A stretch of DNA of 64,000 nucleotides from Rhizobium sp. Root1203. Lineage in GTDB: Bacteria; Pseudomonadota; Alphaproteobacteria; Rhizobiales; Rhizobiaceae. A program made the translations under genes and the position numbers. Each line of letters opens with the position of its first letter. Position 1 is the stretch's first letter. Under the pieces are notes generated by a model. It searched no databases. It worked only from the letters and a program-made list of their open reading frames with translations, and was not told the origin of the DNA. Positions 17,898 through 26,134 of this stretch are shown here, piece by piece. The stretch covers positions 171,968-235,967 of the forward strand of contig NZ_LMCW01000045.1 in NCBI RefSeq assembly GCF_001424945.1. The letters run 5' to 3'.

Positions 17898-18702
17898 CCG
17901 CGGACAACGCTCCCCTCTCCTCTTGAAGACGGCTGCCGCCGGCGGCCTGCTCTTCCTGCACCTGCCGATCCTGCTGATCTTCGTCTATGCCTTCACGACG
18001 GAGGAGAAGAGCTATCAGTGGCCGCCGCCGGGCCTGACGTTGCAGTGGTTCCCCATCGCCTGGAACCGGCCGGACGTCTGGGCGGCGCTCGGCCTCTCGG
18101 TCCAGGTCGCCGTCATCGCCACTGCCATCGCTCTGGTTCTCGGCACGCTCTGCGCAGCTGCCGTCAGCCAGACAAAATTCTTCGGCCGCGAGGCCATTTC
18201 GCTGCTCGTCATCCTGCCGATCGCCCTTCCCGGCATCATCACTGGCATTGCACTGCGCTCTGCCTTCAGCCTCTTCGACATTCCGTTCTCGGTCTGGACG
18301 ATCGTGCTCGGCCACGCCACCTTCTGCGTTGTGGTCGTCTACAACAACGCCGTCGCCCGCTTCCGACGCACCTCCGGATCGCTGATCGAAGCCTCCATGG
18401 ACCTCGGCGCAGACGGCTTCCAGACCTTCCGGCATGTCATCCTGCCGAACATCGGGACGGCGCTTCTGGCCGGCGGCATGCTTGCCTTTGCACTTTCGTT
18501 CGACGAGGTGATCGTCACCACTTTCACCGGCGGCCAGCAATCCACTTTGCCGATCTGGATGCTGGAAGAGCTCATCCGCCCGCGCCAGCGCCCCGTCACC
18601 AACGTGGTCGCCATGGTCGTCGTGCTCGTGACTTTCCTGCCGATCCTCGCAGCCTACTACCTCACGCGCGACGGCGACCAGATCGCCGGAGCCGGCAAAT
18701 AA
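17887..18702 (+). CDS. ydcV: YdcV-type polyamine ABC transporter permease
   Basis: 271 residues from the ATG at 17887, which lies inside the last codons of ydcU (11-base overlap) behind GGGAGCC. Six membrane helices; the EAA loop is EASMDLGADGFQTFRHVILPNIG near residue 165; the DEVIVTTFTGG motif near 205 is typical of PotC-like permeases. It is the second half of the transmembrane pathway. Confidence 0.9.
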   Translation: MRSDRGQRSPLLLKTAAAGGLLFLHLPILLIFVYAFTTEEKSYQWPPPGLTLQWFPIAWNRPDVWAALGLSVQVAVIATAIALVLGTLCAAAVSQTKFFGREAISLLVILPIALPGIITGIALRSAFSLFDIPFSVWTIVLGHATFCVVVVYNNAVARFRRTSGSLIEASMDLGADGFQTFRHVILPNIGTALLAGGMLAFALSFDEVIVTTFTGGQQSTLPIWMLEELIRPRQRPVTNVVAMVVVLVTFLPILAAYYLTRDGDQIAGAGK

Positions 18703-18709
18703 CCCGGAA

Positions 18710-18752
18710 TGGGATGCGGAAAATTGTGAAACGGTTTTCCGCCCACATCCCA
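18710..18752. repeat. Intercistronic imperfect hairpin before patD
   Basis: TGGGATG-c-GGAAAA pairs with TTTTCC-gccca-CATCCCA around an 11-base loop containing GTGAAACGG, just after the ydcV stop. The sequence resembles a common rhizobial intergenic palindrome. It lies 27 bases before the patD start and may be an RNA processing or stability element. Confidence 0.5.
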
Positions 18753-18778
18753 CTCGAACAATGACAAGGGAGAACGTC

Positions 18779-20206
18779 ATGGACACCGCTATGCTGATTG
18801 GATCCCGCTTCGAAGCGGGTACGGAGATGGAGGAGCTCGTCCTGAACCCGAAGACGGGCGAAACGGTGCTGAAGCTGCCGGAAGCCTCTCTCGCTCAGAT
18901 CGACAATGCCGTCGACGCGGCCGAAAAGGCCTTCAGGAGCTGGTCGCAGACCACACCCGGGGAACGCTCCGCTTATCTCCTGAAGATCGCCGATGCGATC
19001 GAGAAGGACGCGGCAGGCTTCGCAGCGCTCGAAGCGCTCAACTGCGGCAAGCCGATCAACGCCGTGCTGAACGACGAAATCCCGGCAATCGTCGATTGCT
19101 ACCGCTTTTTTGCCGGCGCCGTCCGCAATCTGCACGGCCCTGTCGCCGGCGAGTATCTGCCTGGCCACACCTCGATGATCAGACGTGACGCCATCGGCAT
19201 CGTCGGTTCGATCGCGCCCTGGAACTACCCGCTGATGATGATGGCCTGGAAGCTTGCGCCTGCGATTGCCGGCGGCAACACGGTCGTCTTCAAGCCCTCC
19301 GAACAGACGCCGCTGACGGCGCTGAAGATGGCGAAGCTGCTGTCCGAAATCCTGCCCGAGGGCGTCGTCAACGTCATTCTCGGGCGCGGCGAGAGCGTCG
19401 GCAATGCGCTGATCAACCATCCGAAGATCGGTATGCTCTCGATCACCGGCGATGTCGCCACCGGCAAGAAGGTGCTGCAGGCAGCCGCCAAGACCGTCAA
19501 GCGCACCCATCTGGAACTCGGCGGCAAGGCCCCGGTCATCATCTTCGACGACGCCGACATCGATGCTGTCGTCGCGGGCATCCGCACTTTCGGCTACTAC
19601 AATGCCGGCCAGGACTGCACGGCCGCATGCCGCGTCTATGCCGACGCCAAGGTCTACGACAAATTCGTCGCCGACCTCTCCTCGGCGGTCTCGTCCATCA
19701 GGTTCAACCAGGCAGACGACACAGAAAACGAGATCGGCCCGCTGATCTCCAAGCGCCAGCGCGACCGCGTCGAAAGCTTCGTCGCCCGCGCCTCCGAACA
19801 CAAGCACATGGAAATCACGACAGGCGGCAAGGTCTCCGGCGACAAGGGCTTCTTCTATGCGCCGACCGTTGTTGCCGGCGCAACGCAGGACGACGAAATC
19901 GTCCGCCGCGAGGTCTTCGGCCCCGTTGTATCTGTCACCCGTTTCACCGATGTCGAGGATGCCGTCACCTGGGCGAACGACAGCGACTACGGCCTTGCAT
20001 CCTCCGTCTGGACGAAGGACATCAGCCGCGGAATGAAGACGGCCGCTCGCCTGCAATATGGCTGCACCTGGATCAACACCCACTTCATGCTCACCAACGA
20101 AATGCCGCACGGCGGCCTGAAGCAATCAGGCTACGGCAAGGACATGTCTGTCTACGCACTGGAAGACTACACGGCCGTGAGGCACGTGATGATCAATCAC
20201 GGTTAA
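18779..20206 (+). CDS. patD: Gamma-aminobutyraldehyde dehydrogenase
   Basis: 475 residues from the ATG at 18779 (AGGGAGAACGTC upstream; an ATG six codons earlier is less well placed). NAD-dependent aldehyde dehydrogenase: cofactor motif PWNYPLMMMAWK near 148, glycine loop SITGDVATGKK near 221-231, catalytic Glu E246 in LELGGKAP and nucleophile C280 in YNAGQDCTAAC. These positions fit E. coli PatD (YdcW). It should oxidise 4-aminobutanal from putrescine to GABA. Position at the end of a ydcSTUV set supports the call; a betaine-aldehyde role is less likely. Confidence 0.88.
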   Translation: MDTAMLIGSRFEAGTEMEELVLNPKTGETVLKLPEASLAQIDNAVDAAEKAFRSWSQTTPGERSAYLLKIADAIEKDAAGFAALEALNCGKPINAVLNDEIPAIVDCYRFFAGAVRNLHGPVAGEYLPGHTSMIRRDAIGIVGSIAPWNYPLMMMAWKLAPAIAGGNTVVFKPSEQTPLTALKMAKLLSEILPEGVVNVILGRGESVGNALINHPKIGMLSITGDVATGKKVLQAAAKTVKRTHLELGGKAPVIIFDDADIDAVVAGIRTFGYYNAGQDCTAACRVYADAKVYDKFVADLSSAVSSIRFNQADDTENEIGPLISKRQRDRVESFVARASEHKHMEITTGGKVSGDKGFFYAPTVVAGATQDDEIVRREVFGPVVSVTRFTDVEDAVTWANDSDYGLASSVWTKDISRGMKTAARLQYGCTWINTHFMLTNEMPHGGLKQSGYGKDMSVYALEDYTAVRHVMINHG

Positions 20207-20295
20207 AGCCGACCGGCCGTCTTGAAATCCGGCGTCGCCGCCAACCGCGGCGGCGCCTCTCACGACATGACATCCGCCCCTGTGTCATTTGACAT

Positions 20296-20320
20296 GGAAC
20301 AATTTGCCCTGCGCCGCGTC
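20296..20320 (+). promoter_or_regulatory. Possible EcfG (general stress sigma) promoter
   Basis: GGAAC at 20296-20300 and CGTC at 20317-20320 are separated by 16 bases, close to the alphaproteobacterial EcfG/RpoE2 consensus GGAAC-N16/17-CGTT. The expected start point would give a leader of about 25 bases before the DUF1328 gene. One of four -10 bases deviates. Confidence 0.45.
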
Positions 20321-20351
20321 TTCATAGGCATTCAACACAGGGGAAAATGCC

Positions 20352-20525
20352 ATGCTGAAGTGGGCACTCATATTTTTCGTGATTTCCTTGATCGCCGGCT
20401 TCCTGGGTTTCTCGGGCGTATCAGCCGCGACGGCGACGATTGCGCGCATCCTGTTCTTCATCGCTCTGGTGATCTTCGTGATCTTCCTGGTGCTCGCCCT
20501 GATGGCCGGCCAGGCGGTTCTGTGA
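20352..20525 (+). CDS. DUF1328 small membrane protein (YtjA-like)
   Basis: 57 residues beginning MLKWALIFFVISLIAGFLGF, followed by a second hydrophobic helix ILFFIALVIFVIFLVLALMAG. Two helices joined by SGVSAATATIA match the DUF1328/YtjA family, whose role is unknown. CAGGGGAAAATGCC gives a strong ribosome binding site. An EcfG-like promoter lies upstream, and such peptides are often part of general-stress regulons in alphaproteobacteria. Confidence 0.85.
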   Translation: MLKWALIFFVISLIAGFLGFSGVSAATATIARILFFIALVIFVIFLVLALMAGQAVL

Positions 20526-20564
20526 CCTGATCCGGCGGCTCGCGACAAATGCGCTCCCGACGGC

Positions 20565-21239
20565 CTAAAGCAGGCTCGCCCCGACGTTGATCGCCAGCGC
20601 CAGGATCGTGGTATTGAAAAGGAACGACAGCACCGAATGCAGGAGCGTCAGCTTTCGCATGGTCGTTGTCGTGGTCGACACGTCGGCGGTCTGCGAAGCG
20701 ACGCCGATGGTGAAGGAATAGTAGAGAAAATCCCAGTAGATGGGCTCATCGACCGCATCGGGAAACTTCAGCCCTCCCGCCGTGTCCTCTCCGCCATAGT
20801 ATCGATGCGCGTAATGCACCGTGAAGAGCGTGTGCAGGAAAACCCATGAAATCAGGATGGTGACGATCGCAGCACCTGCTCTTGCGAGCGCCTCGGCCGG
20901 CGCGGCCTCCTTGACCGAATGCAATTCGAGCCCGATGCCGGCGATGCTGGCAAGTGCCGCGGCAATCGATAGCGACAACAGCAGGGAATCGGAGAAATCG
21001 AGGTCTGCGGCACGCCTCCTGATCCTGTCCACGCTTGCCCGCAGCATTCGCCGCCACGTGATGGCGACAAAGGCGAGCGCTGCCACATTCCACCCGGCGA
21101 GCAGGTTGCTGGCGTTGAACTCTCGCGTCGTCAGGAGCAGATAGACGAGCAGCCCGGCCGCCAGCGCCACGATAAACACCGCGTGCTTTCGCGCTAATTG
21201 GATGAAGCGGCTCTGCTCGCCGTTCGTATCGTCCGCCAT
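20565..21239 (-). CDS. DUF1345 family membrane protein
   Basis: 224 residues with about five helices (first pair near 20-65). The family stretch YAHRYYGGEDTAGGLKFPD near 145 and EPIYWDFLYYSFTIGVASQTADV near 168 identify DUF1345. The second resembles the pore-loop region of two-helix potassium channels, as often noted for this family, but function is unproven. ATG start. Convergent with the DUF1328 gene, 39 bases apart. Confidence 0.82.
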   Translation of the reverse strand: MADDTNGEQSRFIQLARKHAVFIVALAAGLLVYLLLTTREFNASNLLAGWNVAALAFVAITWRRMLRASVDRIRRRAADLDFSDSLLLSLSIAAALASIAGIGLELHSVKEAAPAEALARAGAAIVTILISWVFLHTLFTVHYAHRYYGGEDTAGGLKFPDAVDEPIYWDFLYYSFTIGVASQTADVSTTTTTMRKLTLLHSVLSFLFNTTILALAINVGASLL

Positions 21240-21304
21240 CGATTGCTCCGCCGGTGCGAGATCGCCTTTGATATCAGCTCGCTACCGGCAAGAGCAACAT
21301 GAAC

Positions 21305-22036
21305 TCAGCCTGTCCAGCCGCCGTCGACGACGTGGATCTGGCCAGTGGTGAAGCCCGCTTCGTCTCCGGCAAGGTAGGTGACAAGCGCGGCGATCTCTTC
21401 CGGCGTTGCAATCCGGCCCATCGGTTGGCGACCGATGAAATCTTTCAGCGCCTTCTCGTAGTCGCCAGTTGCCCGAAGCCGGTCATGCAGCGACGGACTA
21501 TCCACGGTGCCGGGGCAGATTGCGTTGGCACGGATGCCCCTGGCCACGAAATCGGCAGCGATCGATTTGGTAAGGCCGATGACGGCGGCCTTGGAAGCGC
21601 TGTAGGCAAACCGGTTCGGCACGCCCTTCACGCTGGAGGCGACCGATGCCATGTTGACGATCGAGCCCTTTCCCTTGTCCAGCATGCCCGGCAGGAAAGT
21701 GCGGCAGGTCGTGTACATTGCCTTGGCGTTGAGATTGAACGAAAAGTCCCAGTCCTTTTCCTCGCACTCGAGGATCGTCCCGGCATGGACGAAGCCGGCG
21801 CAATTGAACAGAACGTCGATCGGTCCGATCTCCGCCGCGAAAGCCCGCACCGCGTCGCCGTCCAGCGCATTCAGGACATGCTTTTCGGCGCCATCGAGCG
21901 TGGAAAGCGTCGCCTCGTTGATATCGGTCGCATAAACATGCGCGCCGAGTGAGATGAATCGCTCCGCGCTGGCGCGACCGATGCCCTGGCCCGCCGCCGT
22001 TATGACGACCTTCTTGCCCTCCAAACCGTGACCCAT
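21305..22036 (-). CDS. SDR oxidoreductase, 2-keto-3-deoxy-L-fuconate dehydrogenase-like
   Basis: 243 residues from the ATG at 22036, right behind a strong AGGAGG. Classical short-chain dehydrogenase: NAD motif TAAGQGIG near 13-20, acidic residue in ATDIN favouring NAD, NCAG near 80, catalytic Ser in NMASVAS, YSASK (Tyr-Lys) near 145 and the NAICPGTVDSPS tail. The overall pattern resembles the BDH2/2-keto-3-deoxy-L-fuconate dehydrogenase branch. A divergent lactonase-like amidohydrolase supports a sugar-acid catabolic role. Confidence 0.78.
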   Translation of the reverse strand: MGHGLEGKKVVITAAGQGIGRASAERFISLGAHVYATDINEATLSTLDGAEKHVLNALDGDAVRAFAAEIGPIDVLFNCAGFVHAGTILECEEKDWDFSFNLNAKAMYTTCRTFLPGMLDKGKGSIVNMASVASSVKGVPNRFAYSASKAAVIGLTKSIAADFVARGIRANAICPGTVDSPSLHDRLRATGDYEKALKDFIGRQPMGRIATPEEIAALVTYLAGDEAGFTTGQIHVVDGGWTG

Positions 22037-22200
22037 GATTCCTCCTCGCGATTCAAGCGCTTGCGGCGCATCCATTCATATGCAAACATTATATTCAGAA
22101 TGCCGTCAATCATATTGTCCGAACCACTTGTGCAGTCCGACGCCCCGGCCGCGCGTTGATGGCCCCTGACATGATAGCCGGCTTCATTGGGAGGAACCGC

Positions 22201-23037
22201 ATGCTTTTCGATACACACCTGCATATCGTCGACAGGAAGAGGCTCGACTACCCCTGGCTCTCCGATGCCGGCGCGCTAAATCGCGACAACCTCTACGAAG
22301 ACTATGCGCGCGATGCGCTCCGCTGCGGCATTTCCAATGTCTTTCACATGGAGGTAGACGTCGCGCCCGGGTGCATCGACGACGAAACCGCCTACATCAA
22401 GGAGATCAGCCGCAGGCCGGGCAGCCTGGTGCGCGGCGCGATCGCCGCCTGCCGGCCGGAGGAGGATGGCTTTGCCGCGCATCTCGAACGCTCGCTCGCC
22501 GATCCCTTCGTCAAGGGCTTTCGCCGCGTACTGCATGTCGCCCCCGACGACACCGCCGAGCAGCCGCTGTTTCGCGAGAACATCAAGCGCCTTTCCGGGA
22601 CGCGCATGACCTTCGATCTCTGCGTCCTGCCGCACCAGTTCGAACGAATCTTGACGCTGGTCGACCTCAACCCCGACGTCCGATTCATCCTCGATCACTG
22701 CGCAAACCCGCCGATCAAGGATGGCATGAACGACGTCTGGCGCAAGGGCATTACCGACTTCGCCCGCCGCACGAACGTGACGGCAAAAATCTCCGGCGTC
22801 ATCGCCTACGGCGATCTCGACGGCTGGACCGTGGAGAGCCTGCGACCCTATGTCGAGCACACCATCGGGAGCTTCGGGTGGGATCGCGTCGTCTGGGGCA
22901 GCGATTGGCCGGTCTGCACGCTGGGCGGTGGACTGACGCCCTGGGTCGCCGCCACCCATGCGCTGACGGCAGGCTGCAGCGCAGAAGAGCGCGACAAGCT
23001 CTACCAGGCAAACGCCAAGCGCATCTGGTCCATCTGA
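22201..23037 (+). CDS. Amidohydrolase-family lactonase-like hydrolase
   Basis: 278 residues from the ATG at 22201 (GGGAGGAACCGC upstream). A TIM-barrel amidohydrolase-2 (COG3618-type) protein: FDTHLHIVD at residues 3-11 carries the HxH metal motif, FILDHCANPPIKDG near 160 a metal-binding His, and VVWGSDWPVCTLGG near 230 the catalytic Asp. This subgroup includes L-fucono-1,5-lactonase and other sugar lactonases. It is divergent from an SDR of the 2-keto-3-deoxyfuconate dehydrogenase type, 164 bases away. The dehydratase and transporter of such a pathway are not adjacent. Confidence 0.8.
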   Translation: MLFDTHLHIVDRKRLDYPWLSDAGALNRDNLYEDYARDALRCGISNVFHMEVDVAPGCIDDETAYIKEISRRPGSLVRGAIAACRPEEDGFAAHLERSLADPFVKGFRRVLHVAPDDTAEQPLFRENIKRLSGTRMTFDLCVLPHQFERILTLVDLNPDVRFILDHCANPPIKDGMNDVWRKGITDFARRTNVTAKISGVIAYGDLDGWTVESLRPYVEHTIGSFGWDRVVWGSDWPVCTLGGGLTPWVAATHALTAGCSAEERDKLYQANAKRIWSI

Positions 23038-23177
23038 GAGGTAGGAGCGGGCGATGGTCCGCTCCCGCCCCGTCCCTCCCTCATTCTCGTGTCGGCGCGC
23101 GTCTGCGCGGCGAGAGACTCTTCTCTTCTGCCGCGTGTTGGGAAGGACCATTCACGGCACCGACGCGCCGTAGCTGG

Positions 23178-23200
23178 ATGCCTGTGTCAAGCACAGGCAT
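23178..23200. repeat. Palindromic repeat ATGCCTGTG-TCAAG-CACAGGCAT
   Basis: A 9-bp perfect stem with a 5-base loop, preceded by CTGG and followed by GAGGGG. It is the core of a repeat-like stretch (about 23070-23215) in the 269-base gap between the amidohydrolase and transaldolase genes. Such CTGGAT(N)CCTGTG...CACAGG(N)AT motifs are frequent between rhizobial genes. No gene is seen in the gap. Confidence 0.6.
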
Positions 23201-23254
23201 GAGGGGTGGAGGAGGTCTCGCGCTCAATTCAAGCGAGCCGGATATCAGCAAAGC

Positions 23255-23285
23255 AAAAAGGGCGGCGCCATCGGCACCGCCCTTT
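23255..23285 (-). terminator. Rho-independent terminator of tal
   Basis: On the minus strand AAAGGGCGG pairs with CCGCCCTTT and the stem runs into T5, about 22 bases after the tal stop. The GC-rich stem plus T-run is a textbook intrinsic terminator. Confidence 0.85.
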
Positions 23286-23306
23286 CCTCATTCCAGCTGG
23301 AAAGCC

Positions 23307-24272
23307 TCAGGCGGCTGCGAGCTGCAGTTCCTTCTGAACCATCGTCCGCAGCGTGCCGAGGTCCTTGGCGAAAGCGCGGATGCCTTCGGCAAGCTTTTCG
23401 GTCGCCATTGCATCTTCGTTCATCATCCAGCGGAAGGTCTTTTCGTCGACCGTGATCTTCGCGGCAGGCTTGCTGATTTCGGGCGAAAGCTTCCGCTCGA
23501 GTTTGCCCTGATCGTTGGCGAGCTCGTCGAGCAGGTTGGGCGCGATCGTCAGGCGGTCGCAACCGGCCAGCGCTTCGATCTCGCCGGCGCTGCGGAACGA
23601 AGCACCCATGACGATCGTCTTGATATCGTTCGCCTTGTAGTAGTTGTAGATATCGCGGACGGAGATAACGCCCGGATCTTCTTCAGGCGTGAAATCCTTG
23701 CCGGTCGACTTCTTGTACCAGTCGAGGATACGGCCGACGAAGGGCGAGATCAGGAACACCTTCGCATCGGCGCAGGCGACGGCCTGGGCTTTCGAGAAGA
23801 GAAGCGTCAGGTTGCAGTCGATGCCTTCCTTCTGCAGCACTTCGGCAGCACGAATGCCTTCCCATGTGGAAGCGAGCTTGATGAGGATGCGATCCTTCTC
23901 GATGCCGCGATCCTTGTAGGCCGCGATGATGGCCCGCGCCTTGGCAAGCGAGGCTTCGGTATCGAAGGAGAGATCCGCGTCGACTTCGGTCGAGACGCGA
24001 CCTGGAACAAGCTTCACGAGAGCAGCACCGACAGAGATCGCCAGACGGTCGGCGACTGCCGACGATACGGCTTCCGGATTGCCGCCCTGCTTCTTGCCCC
24101 AGGCAACGGCTTCCTTGACTGTGTCGGCAAACATCGGCGTGCCGAGTGCCTTGAGGACGATGCTGGGGTTGGTTGTGCAATCGACCGGCTTCAGGCGGGC
24201 AACGGCTTCGATGTCGCCGGTGTCGGCGACGACCGTGGTAATCTCGCGGAGTTGGTCAAGCTTGGATGTCAT
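23307..24272 (-). CDS. tal: Transaldolase
   Basis: 321 residues. TalB-type enzyme: catalytic D17 in VVADTGD, DCTTNPSIVLKA near 31-42, Schiff-base lysine K132 in ILIKLASTWEGIRAAE, and the phosphate-binding SFRSAGEIEALAGCDRLTI region near 225. It interconverts sedoheptulose-7-P and glyceraldehyde-3-P with erythrose-4-P and fructose-6-P in the pentose phosphate pathway. It is followed by its own terminator and is divergent from a SorC-type regulator 415 bases away. Confidence 0.95.
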   Translation of the reverse strand: MTSKLDQLREITTVVADTGDIEAVARLKPVDCTTNPSIVLKALGTPMFADTVKEAVAWGKKQGGNPEAVSSAVADRLAISVGAALVKLVPGRVSTEVDADLSFDTEASLAKARAIIAAYKDRGIEKDRILIKLASTWEGIRAAEVLQKEGIDCNLTLLFSKAQAVACADAKVFLISPFVGRILDWYKKSTGKDFTPEEDPGVISVRDIYNYYKANDIKTIVMGASFRSAGEIEALAGCDRLTIAPNLLDELANDQGKLERKLSPEISKPAAKITVDEKTFRWMMNEDAMATEKLAEGIRAFAKDLGTLRTMVQKELQLAAA

Positions 24273-24687
24273 GATCGATAGTCCTTTTGACTTGAGCTGC
24301 GAACCGGTGCGAATTTCGCCCGGGAAAAGAGGTGATCTACGGACGGTCAGTCCGTATGCTGCACGTGAAATCGAGGCCGACGTTTACGGGCCGACCACGC
24401 AAAGAGACGGCAGTGTCATTCTCGCCTCGGGCATGCAATGGCCGGGCGAGCGCGGGCTTCCAGCCCACTGCGCACACGCCGGTGCTAACATCCCGTATGC
24501 CCGCACACTTCCTCCTCGTGGCACGAGAGCGACTTCTCGATGAGACTATCGCTACTCCGACCCGGATATGTCAAGGACATTTGTGCATTTCAATTGACAT
24601 AAGTGTCACACCCGTCATTATCTGCGGACCAATCAACCTGTCCTGACTTCAAAGTAGATCTAGGGCGCAATTCGCTTCGGAGGAGAT
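24273..24687. other. 415-base divergent intergenic region (tal / SorC regulator)
   Basis: No gene is supported. It holds a perfect 7-bp hairpin TACGGAC-ggtca-GTCCGTA at 24338-24356 near the tal side and a promoter with a palindrome at 24594-24622 near the regulator. The middle (24360-24590) shows no clear element. Confidence 0.5.
24594..24622 (+). promoter_or_regulatory. Promoter and operator of the SorC-type regulator
   Basis: TTGACA (24594-24599) and ATTATC (24617-24622) are 17 bases apart, about 70 bases before the GTG start. The palindrome TGACA-TAAG-TGTCA (24595-24608) overlaps the -35, and a related GGACATTTGTGCA lies just upstream. This suggests autoregulation. Confidence 0.6.
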
Positions 24688-25671
24688 GTGGCAAAGCTCA
24701 AACGGGGCACGCATACGGCTTATTCCGAAGCGTCGTCTCTCAGGCTGCGGGCGGCATGGCTCTACTACAATCAGGGCCTCACCCAGAAAGATGTCGCCGA
24801 GCAGCTCGGCATCAGCCGCACCACCGTCATCCGTCTGCTCGACGAGGCGATGAAGCGCAGCGAAGTTCAGATCTGGATCAACGATTCGGTCGACGACTGC
24901 GTCGAGCTTTCCGTCAGGCTCGAGCGCGCCTATGGCCTGGACGAGGCGATCGTCGTACCGGCGCCGCCAAGCACCGATGCCAACGCACTCGCAAAAGGCG
25001 TAGGCCTGGCGCTCGGCCAGTTCCTTTCCGAAGCCATCCCCGATAATTATACCATCGGCGTCGGCTGGGGCCGTACGATGACGGCGTCGCTGTCCAGCTT
25101 CCGGCCTCCACGTCGCGACAACTGCAAAATCGTCTCCCTGCTCGGCGGCATCGTCGCCGTCCACCAGACCAATCCGATCGACTACACCTGGCGGCTGGCA
25201 AATCAGCTCGGTGCCGAATGCTATATGTTTCTGGCGCCGCTGCTGGTCGATTCGGTCGAGACCAAGCGCAACCTCATCGAGAAGTGCGGGCTGGATGCGA
25301 TCTATCGGCTTGCCGAAACGCTCGATCTCGCGATCGTCAGCTGCGGCGACATCGGCCCCCACTCGACCTCTCTCTCCGAGGGCTGGATCTCGAAGGCTGA
25401 ACTGCAGCAGCTGATCGACGCCGGCTGCGTTTGCGATACCATGTTCAACTTCCTCGACAAGGACGGCAACACGGTCGACCACTCGATCAACAGCCGCGTC
25501 ATGTCGGTCGATCTCGATACGCTGAAGAAGGCAAAGCACATCGTGCTCTCGTCCGGCGGCGCCCACCGCGCCGTCGCCATCCGCGCGACCATACGGCGCA
25601 TCGGCTGCAACACGCTGATCACCGACGAGAGTGCGGCCAAGGCATTGCTGGAACTGGCGGAGGCGGCTTAG
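24688..25671 (+). CDS. SorC/DeoR-type sugar-binding transcriptional regulator
   Basis: 327 residues from a GTG that follows GGAGGAGAT. N-terminal HTH (about 15-60: LRAAWLYYNQGLTQKDVAEQ, then LGISRTTVIRLLDEA) and a large SorC-type effector domain (about 65-320) with GVGWGRTM and VSCGDIGPHSTS, typical of phospho-sugar sensors such as LsrR and EryD. Because it stands divergent to tal, a pentose-phosphate-linked ligand and target are possible but unproven. Confidence 0.85.
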   Translation: MAKLKRGTHTAYSEASSLRLRAAWLYYNQGLTQKDVAEQLGISRTTVIRLLDEAMKRSEVQIWINDSVDDCVELSVRLERAYGLDEAIVVPAPPSTDANALAKGVGLALGQFLSEAIPDNYTIGVGWGRTMTASLSSFRPPRRDNCKIVSLLGGIVAVHQTNPIDYTWRLANQLGAECYMFLAPLLVDSVETKRNLIEKCGLDAIYRLAETLDLAIVSCGDIGPHSTSLSEGWISKAELQQLIDAGCVCDTMFNFLDKDGNTVDHSINSRVMSVDLDTLKKAKHIVLSSGGAHRAVAIRATIRRIGCNTLITDESAAKALLELAEAA

Positions 25672-25841
25672 CAACTTCGGCGTAGGCCACTTGCCCCTGG
25701 AACAAAGTTTGGTCGGGCAGCACGAGGACGAGTGTGCCCGGGAGCGCGAGCGCATCGAAGAGAATCGTCATTTGCGGTTGACCCGGTCGTCTGGCGCTGG
25801 CAGGCAGTCCATGGGACGCTTAAGGACACTGGAGCAAAACG

Positions 25842-26054
25842 ATGGATCAGATTCTCTTTCTCAGCCTGTGCAAGGCGGGTAAGTTCAAGGACGCGCTCGC
25901 CCTTGCCGTCCATGGCCGCGAGCAGGAAAAGTTTACGCCGAGCCGCTTCTCGATGGACAAGAAAACCGGATTGCCAATCTTCTATCGCGGCAACAAGCGG
26001 GTGGAACCGGATGCGACGGGCGAGTGGCAACTGGCAAAAAACACCAAACTATAG
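25842..26054 (+). CDS. Small uncharacterised protein
   Basis: 70 residues, beginning MDQILFLSLCKAGKFKDALA, with a good ribosome binding site (GGAGCAAAACG). It is polar, has one cysteine, no membrane helix and no motif I recognise; the KKTGLPIFYRGNKRVEPD segment suggests a compact fold. It stands alone between the SorC regulator and a broken aldo/keto reductase. Codon use looks like that of a real gene, so I keep it as a hypothetical protein. Confidence 0.55.
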   Translation: MDQILFLSLCKAGKFKDALALAVHGREQEKFTPSRFSMDKKTGLPIFYRGNKRVEPDATGEWQLAKNTKL

Positions 26055-26134
26055 GGAATATGTCTCGCACGTGACCCTGCTGACCCCGGATCGGGGGGCT
26101 GCCCACGCCCGCCCGTAACCTCTTGTTCCTTGTC

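Noticed and set aside
20207..20295. Possible small gene between patD and the DUF1328 gene
   Set aside because: Only a GGCGTCGCCGCC / GGCGGCGCC-like weak fold is visible and no start with a ribosome binding site.
22371..24281. A 636-codon open frame on the plus strand
   Set aside because: It is antisense or out of frame to the amidohydrolase and transaldolase genes, has Arg/Pro/Gly-rich composition and no domain; a high-GC artefact.
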